Shown piece after piece: positions 56,578 to 64,000 of a stretch of 64,000 nt of DNA. Source of the stretch: an uncultured Ignatzschineria sp. (lineage in GTDB: Bacteria; Pseudomonadota; Gammaproteobacteria; Cardiobacteriales; Wohlfahrtiimonadaceae); contig CALZEE010000002.1 in NCBI GenBank assembly GCA_945639195.1, positions 124,001 through 188,000 of the forward strand, read 5' to 3'. The notes beneath the pieces were generated by a model. That model was not told where the DNA came from and did not search any database. It was given only the letters and a program-made list of their open reading frames with translations. How positions within the stretch are numbered: position 1 is the first letter of the stretch; every line of letters begins with the position of its first letter. Both the position numbers and the translations under genes were made by a program.

Positions 56578-57492
56578 ATGGATAGAAATAGGGCGACCCT
56601 CATTGGTTTACTGGCCATATTATTATGGAGCTCCATGGTGGGGATGATTCGGATAGTCAGTGATTATTTTGGCGCGTTAGGTGGAGCCGCCATGATCTAT
56701 TCGCTTGCCACAATTTTCTTGATATTCACGATCGGCATGACAAAGTTTCGGGGCTTTCCTAAACGGTATCTTATTTGGGGGGCGATTCTTTTTGTCTCTT
56801 ATGAGCTCTGTTTAGCTCTAGCTATCGGTTACGCTAAAACCCCCAAACAAGCGATAGAAGCAGGGATAGTAAATTATCTCTGGCCGACATTTACGATTAT
56901 TGCGAGTGTCTTATTTAATAAGCAAAAGGCAACGTGGCTACTGATTCCCGGCGTTATATTATCTCTTGTTGGCATTACATGGGTATTAGGGGGAGATGAG
57001 GGCTTTGATATTGCCGGCATGGCTGCCAATATTCAGAGTGATCCACTGAGTTATATCTTAGCGTTTACAGGGGCAATTATATGGTCAGGATATTGTGTTG
57101 TTACGGCACGTTTAGCAAAAGGGCATAATGGCGTTACGATCTTCTTTCTTCTAGTTAGTCTCTCGTTATGGCTACAGTACCTGATGCAATATGGTGTTTC
57201 ATTTTCGGCTTTTACGCTCAGTTGGCAAGCAGTTTTATCGTTAATCGTTGCAAGTTCTGCCTTAGGCTTTGGTTACGCGGCGTGGAATGTCGGCATTTTA
57301 CACGGTAATGTTCTCACCTTAGCCACCGCATCTTACTTTACCCCAATTTTCTCCGCACTCTTTGCTTCAATGGTCTTAGGCGAAATCTTGGCATTTAGCT
57401 TCTGGCAAGGCGTCATTTTAGTCTGTATTGGTTCTACCTGCTGCTTCGTCTCTACAAGAAATGCCCGCTTTAAGGGGACTAAGTCGGTTTAA
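56578..57492 (+). CDS. yddG: aromatic amino acid exporter YddG, DMT superfamily
   Basis: The 304-aa protein has ten transmembrane segments (two EamA repeats). LIGLLAILLWSSMVGMIR, SYELCLALAIGYAKTPKQAI and GIVNYLWPTFTII are strongly YddG-like, and the C-terminal TASYFTPIFSALFASMVLGE is the typical DMT helix. YddG exports aromatic amino acids and derivatives. ATG 56578 follows ggaag by 7 bases; the frame opens with an upstream TTG. Confidence 0.85.
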   Translation: MDRNRATLIGLLAILLWSSMVGMIRIVSDYFGALGGAAMIYSLATIFLIFTIGMTKFRGFPKRYLIWGAILFVSYELCLALAIGYAKTPKQAIEAGIVNYLWPTFTIIASVLFNKQKATWLLIPGVILSLVGITWVLGGDEGFDIAGMAANIQSDPLSYILAFTGAIIWSGYCVVTARLAKGHNGVTIFFLLVSLSLWLQYLMQYGVSFSAFTLSWQAVLSLIVASSALGFGYAAWNVGILHGNVLTLATASYFTPIFSALFASMVLGEILAFSFWQGVILVCIGSTCCFVSTRNARFKGTKSV

Positions 57493-57550
57493 GTCATAAA
57501 ATAGACAGTAACTTATTGTCTAATATTTCACACACAAGTTTTTTAAAACC

Positions 57551-58417
57551 CTACAGCTGACTGCCATGTGCCATTGGGTGTAGATGGCTTTGTATAATAT
57601 CGCGATTTTCTAACCAGAGATGATAATGGTTAGGATCTAAAATAGCATCTTTGGAACAATCCACATACCAAGCACGTAAGAAGTAATTAATCAGTGCCTT
57701 TCTGATCGGTATTATACGTTGACGGCGAATCATCTGGTATTCATATGCAATGATTTCAGCCTGTTTTTTTGTGAATTTGGGGTGAGGTATAAGATGAAGA
57801 TTAACAATATCATTCCAGAGAGTGTCATAAGCGATTTTTTCATGGATTTGTGGTGACTCATTTAATAAGCTTGCTGAGATAATTCTTGAGGGAGAAAAAT
57901 CCAAAAAGCATTTTCGATCCCGATCAAATAATCGAATATAGAGTTTTAATCCATCATTAAATAGAGAGTGAGGAACGATAATGCGGGTTCTTTCACTTTC
58001 ACTACTTAATGATAGATAACGGATAGACACGCATTTTTGATGCATTATTCCCTGAATAATAGGGGCCAGAGATCTATTATCTGGAATATTAATGTAGGGG
58101 AAATTCTCAATAAGGGCACTATTACGTTGGGGTGCATTTTCTAATTGCAACCAATATAAGGCTTCTTCTTCTGCGATGTTATAGAGCGGGCTAAAATCAC
58201 TTGTAATTTCGTTAGCCTTGGTTTCGCTATTAAAACAGGCATTTTTTTGACCGCTAAAATCAATATATTCCTTAATCGCACGTGTTGCAGAGGCATCACT
58301 AATATTAAACTTGGTAACAAGATCAGCGCGGGTAATCGCGCCTTTATAAAGCAAGCTAAATTCAATATAGCGCAAACGATCCGAGAGCTTCTGAAATAAG
58401 TTAATTGAGTGATCCAT
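57551..58417 (-). CDS. WYL-domain transcription regulator, BrxR/CapW-like
   Basis: The 288-aa protein has an N-terminal winged helix-turn-helix (RLRYIEFSLLYKGAITRADL, FNISDASATRAIKEYI), a central WYL domain (CVSIRYLSLSSESERTRIIV, then DGLKLYIRLFDRDRKCFLDF) and a C-terminal extension. This is the architecture of BrxR/CapW, dimeric repressors placed divergently before BREX, CBASS and other phage-defence operons. Here it is divergent from a helicase-nuclease gene across a 276-bp gap containing candidate operators, so I infer that it controls that locus. Confidence 0.8.
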   Translation of the reverse strand: MDHSINLFQKLSDRLRYIEFSLLYKGAITRADLVTKFNISDASATRAIKEYIDFSGQKNACFNSETKANEITSDFSPLYNIAEEEALYWLQLENAPQRNSALIENFPYINIPDNRSLAPIIQGIMHQKCVSIRYLSLSSESERTRIIVPHSLFNDGLKLYIRLFDRDRKCFLDFSPSRIISASLLNESPQIHEKIAYDTLWNDIVNLHLIPHPKFTKKQAEIIAYEYQMIRRQRIIPIRKALINYFLRAWYVDCSKDAILDPNHYHLWLENRDIIQSHLHPMAHGSQL

Positions 58418-58476
58418 AGTGCATTCTTTAGTTGATGATTAAGGAAGATAAAAAATAGATCATTTTAGGATTTACG

Positions 58477-58533
58477 ACTTCAAAACGATCATTCTGTATT
58501 ATCCCACAAAGTACTTCAAACGGCACTTGAAGT
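58477..58533. promoter_or_regulatory. candidate operator of the WYL regulator
   Basis: The word acttcaaa occurs at 58477-58484 and 58513-58520 as a direct repeat. ttgaagt at 58527-58533 completes an inverted repeat with 58513-58519 (7-bp arms, 7-bp spacer). It lies between the regulator and the helicase gene, upstream of the candidate helicase promoter. Confidence 0.5.
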
Positions 58534-58565
58534 CATTTTGATTCGAATAATAAGATCAAATAGAT

Positions 58566-58594
58566 TTGACATCGCTATTGTCATTGAATATGTT
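58566..58594 (+). promoter_or_regulatory. candidate promoter of the helicase-nuclease operon
   Basis: A perfect TTGACA at 58566-58571 is followed 17 bp later by TATGTT at 58589-58594 (4 of 6). The leader to ATG 58694 would be about 93 nt. Confidence 0.5.
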
Positions 58595-58693
58595 TTAATA
58601 TATTGATCATAATATCATCAGCATTTATGGGTGAATAATTCATCAATAATTAAAACTGAAACTGAAAAATCAATCATAAAAAAGGATGATTAG

Positions 58694-61600
58694 ATGCCGG
58701 AATTATTAGATAAGTTGTTTTCAAAAGGTATTCCCGTTAAGGATTTTTCTAATCCTATTTATAATCTCATTTACGAGCGGTTTTATAAGCTAGCATTAGA
58801 AGATGTAGAAGGAATACTATTACCATTGCCATTTCCAACAGGTATTGGGAAAACTTATCAAACAAATTCCCTGATTTTTCAGATACTATTAGATGGATCA
58901 AAAAAAGATTATGATCGACATCAAAATAAACATCTAAATAAGCGAAAAAAGGGGGAAGTAGGTAAGCGTATAGATGAAGAGGAAGATCCTCCTAGGATTT
59001 GCTATTACATTACAAATTCTGTTGATAATGTTCAAGACGCTTTTGATAGCTTAAACCAGCGTATTGATGAAGCTTCAGAACTTACCAATGCACAAAAAAC
59101 TTATTATAAAAAACAGTTGCTCCTCGCCCCAGCGAACTCAAGAATTCTTTTAGATGCCATGCGCTTATATCCGCAAGAATATGAAGAAGCATTAACAAAG
59201 TTTAAAATTCAAGAGGATAAGTTTCTCTTTAACGAGCTGAAAGATATTCGAAATTTAGACAATCTCTTAAGAGAGATGAAAGGAAATGAGGGGATTAAAG
59301 GCACTCTTTCGCGCGATTTAGAGCAGAAAGCAAGTCGGGCTTATTCAAAATTAATTTATAAAATTCAGGCTCAACAGCGCTCGGAAGATGGTTTTTTTCT
59401 GAAAGATCTCTCCCGATATTTACAATACCTTGTCCCTGGAATTTTGCTAGAGCCAGAAATATCCCAAGTACGAGTGGTCTTTATGACGACAAAGAAATTT
59501 CTGCATGGTTTACAGCAGTCCACCGGAAAGTTTCATCCTGCAAGAAATCTTAAAAACCAATTTTTAATGATTGATGAAATCGATCTACAACAAGGGGAAA
59601 TATTAGATCATTTAGTCAAAACAAATGAGATCGATATTCTAGGGATGATCTGCACGATCCATTCTAATCTTAAACAACAAAAATTGAGTGAAAGAAAAGA
59701 ATATGAGGGAATTGCCGAATACTTTGAAAAATATTTAGATGATCTGATTTATGTTTATGAAAAATGGGCGTTACAACATAGCTTTAATCTGCACTCGAGT
59801 TTAAAAGATAGCGTTGAAGAAACTACCGTGCTTCTATTTAGTGACAAGCTTGCAACTCACACGTCCAGTTATAAAGAGAAGCTGGTGTTTCAACAAAATC
59901 CCGAAACGTTACAACATGAGATAGGTATTAAAGGGAAGGTTCACACGGATGAATACGAGTTCCCAAAATTTGCGGGCGCTTTAGAAAAGCTCGTCAATCA
60001 AGATTTCTTTGCGTTAATCCATAAAGCGGAGGAGCGCTATAGAAAGAATGTCCTTAAATACAAGATACCTGGCAAAATTGAGCGAACATCGGCAGAAATT
60101 ACGACAACTATTTTAAAGCAATTTAATCTCTATGGATTGAAAGTTTGGTTACAAACGCAGTTAAATTTTCTGATAGGTAGACCCAAAAGCGCTCGAAATC
60201 ACGCGGGGAATTTTCATACTCGAGGATTAAGGATTATCGAGGTTGATTATTTAGAAGATGCCAAAGATTCTGTCATATTCAAACACCATGGTTTTGATAT
60301 TTCCCCAACAGGTATGATTGCCTCATGGGTAGAGCAAGGCGCTAATATATTAGGTATCAGTGCAACTGCAGAAAATGAAAGTGTTATTCATAATTTTCAT
60401 ACCGCCTATTTGAAGGATTCTTTAGGGTCGAAATTTGTGTCCTTATCAGCAAAAGACCGAAAATTAGTACAAGATTATTATGATCAGGAGCGAAATTATG
60501 AGGCGGCAGGGGTCGTATTGTCAGTCAATGCTTTTGATAGAAACCCTAAAATGATCAAAGCGCTTATTGCCGAATATTTAGGAATACCTATTATTAATGA
60601 TGCACCTTATCAGAAATTTTTTAATATAAAAGATAATAGCTCTCCTTCATATCTATTGGGGGAATTAGCTAAAATTTGTCAGGCAATTCAGGCATTTTTT
60701 GATGAAAAAGATAATCGTTACATGATGCTGATGCTCACAAAACACAAATATATTAATATGAGTCAGTTAGATCAAAAGGGGGAGAGTGAGTTTTTATATT
60801 GGTATATTCAAAAATTATCTGCGCAGTACGATATCGAGGCAAAAGCTGTCTTTGGTTTATCAGCTCAGGCGTTAAAGCAGGGAAGGTTTGAAGAGGATGT
60901 CATAAAATATCTTGAGACCCAGAAAGGGAAGCTGATTGTTTTTACTGCCTATGCAACGATGTCTTCCGGTAAAAACCCCGACTATAAGTTCAATCCCTTA
61001 TATGAAAATAATTCTTTAAGAGGCATGGGGACTACTTATGCTAATCAGCGTACAGATATTGATACGTTATATCTGCAATGTCCTAGTCATCTTATTTCTT
61101 ATAATGATCAAGAAAATAGAGTCAGTAATCAATTGAGGTTAATGAGTTATGGATTGGTACTTCAAGAAGCCAATTTCAATAGTCCCTCAGAGATTAAACG
61201 TTGGTGTAATCAGGTTTTAACATCTAGAAGCCTCGAGAATACCTGTCGAGTTTTAAAGAACCAATTCTATTCAACAAAACCTGAAGATTATTCAGAAGAC
61301 GCTATTTCTGCTGTATTTAGAATATTAGAGCAAGCAATAGGGCGTAGCGCAAGAACGGCAAATAAACGGCATATTATTCTCTTATTACTGGATGACAAAC
61401 TCCTACCTATACTTGCTCAAGATAACCGTAAGACGGCTATTTTAACCCATGAATATCGCGCAATTAGAGATTTTGCGAAGCAAAAATGTCGTATTATTCC
61501 TAACCTGAGTCGATCATCTAGAAAGACTGCCAATCAGGCGCTTAAAAATACAGACCGATCATGGCAGTCCATTGAAAGAAGATTAATCGCAATTTCAAAC

Positions 61601-62386
61601 AACCCTGATGAAAGGGCGATTAAGAGATGGCAAGGACTCCGTGAATTAGCATTAAAATATCCCGTATCCCTAGATATGCCTAATTTAGCAGAATATTACC
61701 TCTATTCTGAAACGCCAGGAGAGTACCATTACGCTAGAGGAGGTGATGGGTTACAAATAAAAGAATATCAATTTTTCGATCAAGTTCAAGAGAATCGCAA
61801 GCGGTATTATATTAATGAGTCGGACTCTCGGTTACCGATTCTTATGAAGAATAAGGATATCAAATCATATTTTGAAAAAAATGCCTATTGTACGGCGTGG
61901 TCTCAAGAGGCTCATTATCTTTTAACGCCACCAATGTATGTCAATATTTACTTAGGGGCATTAGGGGAAGCGGGAGGAATGGCTGTTTTAGAAGCTCAAG
62001 GCTGTCAGTTTAAAGAACTTCCTAATGCTGTATACGAGTACTTTGATGCAATATTAACCTTCAATGGAAAGGAGGCTTTGATTGATTTTAAACATTGGAA
62101 TTTACCGGCATGGCGATTAGTGAATCCTACAAAACAGTTAGAAACAATGGAAGGGATTTCTCGAAAACTCGCCCTGTTTGAAAAAGGAAAAAAGCTTATT
62201 ATTTGCAATCTTTTATCTGACGCTAATACTCATGATTCGATTAAGTTTTATGATGATAATTTTAATATCACGACAGCGGCAAAAGGCGTAATCATTGAGA
62301 TTCCAAGGCTTATTGATAATTTAGGGAATTTAGATATCGACAATATTAAAGCCCTATTAATCTGGTTACAACAGGAGGCATATTAA
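58694..62386 (+). CDS. large SF2-like helicase with C-terminal PD-(D/E)XK nuclease, candidate defence effector
   Basis: The 1230-aa protein has Walker A LPFPTGIGKTYQTN at about residue 49 and Walker B FLMIDEIDLQQGE at about 295. A motif III-like LGISATAENE is near 556, a VFTAYATMSSGKN strand near 755, and motif VI LEQAIGRSARTANKRH near 880, a layout closest to DinG/Cas3-like helicases. The four-Cys Fe-S cluster of DinG is absent. The last 200 residues contain GALGEAGGMAVLEAQG, then EYFDAILTFNGKEALIDFKHW, an E-D-(D/x)xK nuclease core (the last motif quoted here as 'FDA...IDFKHW'). No known defence family is matched with certainty. The gene overlaps the next ORF by one base and is divergent from a WYL regulator. 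Its codon use is AT-rich, with only one ATGCCGG word near each end. Confidence 0.7.
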   Translation: MPELLDKLFSKGIPVKDFSNPIYNLIYERFYKLALEDVEGILLPLPFPTGIGKTYQTNSLIFQILLDGSKKDYDRHQNKHLNKRKKGEVGKRIDEEEDPPRICYYITNSVDNVQDAFDSLNQRIDEASELTNAQKTYYKKQLLLAPANSRILLDAMRLYPQEYEEALTKFKIQEDKFLFNELKDIRNLDNLLREMKGNEGIKGTLSRDLEQKASRAYSKLIYKIQAQQRSEDGFFLKDLSRYLQYLVPGILLEPEISQVRVVFMTTKKFLHGLQQSTGKFHPARNLKNQFLMIDEIDLQQGEILDHLVKTNEIDILGMICTIHSNLKQQKLSERKEYEGIAEYFEKYLDDLIYVYEKWALQHSFNLHSSLKDSVEETTVLLFSDKLATHTSSYKEKLVFQQNPETLQHEIGIKGKVHTDEYEFPKFAGALEKLVNQDFFALIHKAEERYRKNVLKYKIPGKIERTSAEITTTILKQFNLYGLKVWLQTQLNFLIGRPKSARNHAGNFHTRGLRIIEVDYLEDAKDSVIFKHHGFDISPTGMIASWVEQGANILGISATAENESVIHNFHTAYLKDSLGSKFVSLSAKDRKLVQDYYDQERNYEAAGVVLSVNAFDRNPKMIKALIAEYLGIPIINDAPYQKFFNIKDNSSPSYLLGELAKICQAIQAFFDEKDNRYMMLMLTKHKYINMSQLDQKGESEFLYWYIQKLSAQYDIEAKAVFGLSAQALKQGRFEEDVIKYLETQKGKLIVFTAYATMSSGKNPDYKFNPLYENNSLRGMGTTYANQRTDIDTLYLQCPSHLISYNDQENRVSNQLRLMSYGLVLQEANFNSPSEIKRWCNQVLTSRSLENTCRVLKNQFYSTKPEDYSEDAISAVFRILEQAIGRSARTANKRHIILLLLDDKLLPILAQDNRKTAILTHEYRAIRDFAKQKCRIIPNLSRSSRKTANQALKNTDRSWQSIERRLIAISNNPDERAIKRWQGLRELALKYPVSLDMPNLAEYYLYSETPGEYHYARGGDGLQIKEYQFFDQVQENRKRYYINESDSRLPILMKNKDIKSYFEKNAYCTAWSQEAHYLLTPPMYVNIYLGALGEAGGMAVLEAQGCQFKELPNAVYEYFDAILTFNGKEALIDFKHWNLPAWRLVNPTKQLETMEGISRKLALFEKGKKLIICNLLSDANTHDSIKFYDDNFNITTAAKGVIIEIPRLIDNLGNLDIDNIKALLIWLQQEAY

Positions 62387-64000
62387 TGACAGGGCCACAG
62401 CCATCCCTTAAAAATCAGTCGGTAAAGAAAAAACAGGATATTCATAATATTCAATTTAATCGCATGAATATTATATTTAACTATCCGGAAATTACGGCAG
62501 ACTTTAAAATTTTCTTAGTCAGTTATTGCGAAGATTTCAGTGAAAAAGTTAGTTTTGGGAAAATTATTAATAAAATTTATAAAGCATTATCCCCCCTTTC
62601 TCTGGTTAAATCTCAGCAACGAGAATTTTACGTTCTGCTAGCGTGCGCGAATAAGTCTGTGATGGAAGATGCAGCTTATACAATGAGAGAGATTGACCCA
62701 CAGAATATTCATGATCTTTTTTTAGCACGATTACTCATTGGTGCATTACCCAGTATTTCCAGTCATGCCCATCGTTCTTGTGAAAAAATGGGGTTGTTTT
62801 ATTTAAATAAAATTGAAAGAATTCATGATATTGATGTTCTAAGAACCCTGAAAGTCGATATCACACAAGATCGTGCGCCTTATGAGGGACTGATTTTAAA
62901 CTTGAAAGGAGTGACGTTTACACCGCTGGATTATCATTATTATAAGGGAAAGATCAACAAGCGTTGCGCTAGATTACCGCGCTTTAGATTTGATGAGTTT
63001 TCATTAATGATGAAAAAAAGTGCTGACGGAGAATATATTCAAAAAGGGCATAAAACGCACAAAATGAAGAGTCCAATGATCTCTTTATCAACAAAAGATC
63101 CGGAGATTTTTTGGCAAACGAAGATGGGGGTTATGACGTTATTTATGAGGGATATCTCTCAATATATGGGGGAATATCTAACGCTTTCCTTTAAAAAAAT
63201 GCCTGGTGACTATCGTTTCTTTTTCTCAGATAGTCAGCTGAAAAAACAGTATCAGCAAATTGATCAAATTCTGAAAAAGCTTCCGATTCATCTTATTAAT
63301 CTCAGTGGTAAGGATATTTCACTATTAACTGTTGCTTTAAAAGAGGAAGGATTTATTGTTTCAGAAAGTCTTGAGCCAGCATCCTCTAAAGGAAATATCG
63401 CAATTCATCATGATAAGGATTTTTATCGACAGCAATCTACAGAAGATCCTTATCTTAAGTTACATAAAAAAGGGATGATCCTTCAGTCAATAATCTATGA
63501 TTCTTTGTTAGCGCCGCAAAAACTATTAAAGGAAGTATACGAAGCCTGTAAGAAGGAGCTGCTAATTAAATATGAAGTACAGAATCATCAGTTATTACAT
63601 GTTATTCCAAATGGTTCATGGCGATGTATTGGTGTTGAGAAGGTTAAACGTAAGCTTGAACCTCAAGATCCTTATTCTAAGGAGATAGAGATCGTCTTAT
63701 ATCATCAAATGGATGTCATAAATGGACAGCTATCTTACTCATTACTCAGTGAAGATGAGGCTGAAGATTTATTATTAGATCTTCCGGAGTTATCCATCAA
63801 GTATTGGCAGTATGCAATGATTGATTTGAAAACGGGGAGTCCCTTTATTTTTGAAGAGACAGATTATGTTGGACTTCCAGAATTTGAAAAAGTTGGCCAA
63901 ATTATGCAAGAGATCACCCAGAGCCTTGATGCGGGCGTACCTCGAGAATGGTTTGAGGAGTTTTTAGTTCATCTTGATACGGTTTCTGAAGCCTATACGG
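62386..64000 (+). CDS. partner of the helicase-nuclease, 5' part of a large unknown gene
   Basis: ATG 62386 overlaps the helicase stop (TAATG) and has aggagg 7 bases upstream. The frame stays open to the right edge: at least 538 codons, with the end outside the window. The visible part starts MTGPQPSLKNQSVKKKQDI. It is lysine-rich, has no signal or transmembrane segment, and contains NIAIHHDKDFYRQQ followed by EDPYLKLHKKGMILQSIIYD. That last pattern (strand, 'H-x-K-xx-Y', 'DPY', 'Q-x-I') faintly recalls the MID/PIWI region of PIWI-RE proteins, which are encoded beside a DinG-type helicase and a nuclease. This is only a suggestion; the rest of the gene is needed. Confidence 0.65.
   Translation, partial: MTGPQPSLKNQSVKKKQDIHNIQFNRMNIIFNYPEITADFKIFLVSYCEDFSEKVSFGKIINKIYKALSPLSLVKSQQREFYVLLACANKSVMEDAAYTMREIDPQNIHDLFLARLLIGALPSISSHAHRSCEKMGLFYLNKIERIHDIDVLRTLKVDITQDRAPYEGLILNLKGVTFTPLDYHYYKGKINKRCARLPRFRFDEFSLMMKKSADGEYIQKGHKTHKMKSPMISLSTKDPEIFWQTKMGVMTLFMRDISQYMGEYLTLSFKKMPGDYRFFFSDSQLKKQYQQIDQILKKLPIHLINLSGKDISLLTVALKEEGFIVSESLEPASSKGNIAIHHDKDFYRQQSTEDPYLKLHKKGMILQSIIYDSLLAPQKLLKEVYEACKKELLIKYEVQNHQLLHVIPNGSWRCIGVEKVKRKLEPQDPYSKEIEIVLYHQMDVINGQLSYSLLSEDEAEDLLLDLPELSIKYWQYAMIDLKTGSPFIFEETDYVGLPEFEKVGQIMQEITQSLDAGVPREWFEEFLVHLDTVSEAYT

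Noticed and set aside
1-64000. CRISPR arrays, tRNA/rRNA genes, insertion sequences and integrases
   Set aside because: None found by reading: no regularly spaced direct repeats, no cloverleaf candidates, and no transposase or integrase motifs.

Overview
The window is a low-GC (roughly 40 %) gammaproteobacterial chromosome segment. The Tat/TorD-type TMAO respiration cluster, CmoM, NlpC/P60 lipoprotein, endonuclease I and BetT-like transporter all fit this. The mix suggests a Cardiobacteriales/Ignatzschineriaceae-like organism, but no rRNA is present to confirm it. The 7-mer ATGCCGG is scattered on both strands. I counted at least 59 copies by eye, against about 4 expected from base composition. 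It often forms inverted pairs in terminators, as DNA uptake sequences do.

Layout. 0-4 kb: small envelope and housekeeping genes (DKNYY fragment, DUF481 barrel, CmoM, LemA-like, LprI-like). 4.3-15.5 kb: a nearly complete de novo purine cluster, purE-K-L-C-F-M-N-H, with purD separate at 36 kb. 15.7-18.8 kb: AT-rich defence islet (Shedu nuclease plus an unknown 585-aa protein). 18.9-23.3 kb: hypothetical genes and a Na/Pi cotransporter. 23.7-28.9 kb: one giant exonuclease-RecQ-UvrD protein. 29-32.6 kb: NlpC lipoprotein and a three-gene ABC transporter of the TrpXYZ type. 33-35.6 kb: small genes. 38.2-40.3 kb: BCCT transporter. 42.2-47.4 kb: torE-torC-torA-torD. 47.6-50.6 kb: CopZ-like protein, endonuclease I, DIP1984 family, GNAT. 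50.6-54.6 kb: AT-rich defence region with a frameshifted remnant, an unknown gene and an AAA-ATPase/HNH pair of Septu type. 54.7-57.5 kb: hypothetical genes and YddG. 57.5-64 kb: WYL regulator divergent from a 1230-aa helicase-nuclease and a large partner gene that runs off the window.

Most notable observation. The purine enzymes are of the Firmicutes (Bacillus/Streptococcus) type. Both glutamine amidotransferases of IMP synthesis appear to have lost their catalytic cysteine. PurL has GINAGFH where the family has GICNGFQ (Cys to Asn). PurF begins at a GTG with an excellent ribosome-binding site, two codons after the position where the N-terminal Cys-Gly should be. The synthetase/transferase domains and the PurF Fe-S ligands are intact. 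These are the only two glutamine-dependent steps from PRPP to IMP, so the pattern suggests a pathway converted to free ammonia. The other main candidates are the putative uptake word and the WYL-controlled helicase-nuclease locus at the right edge.
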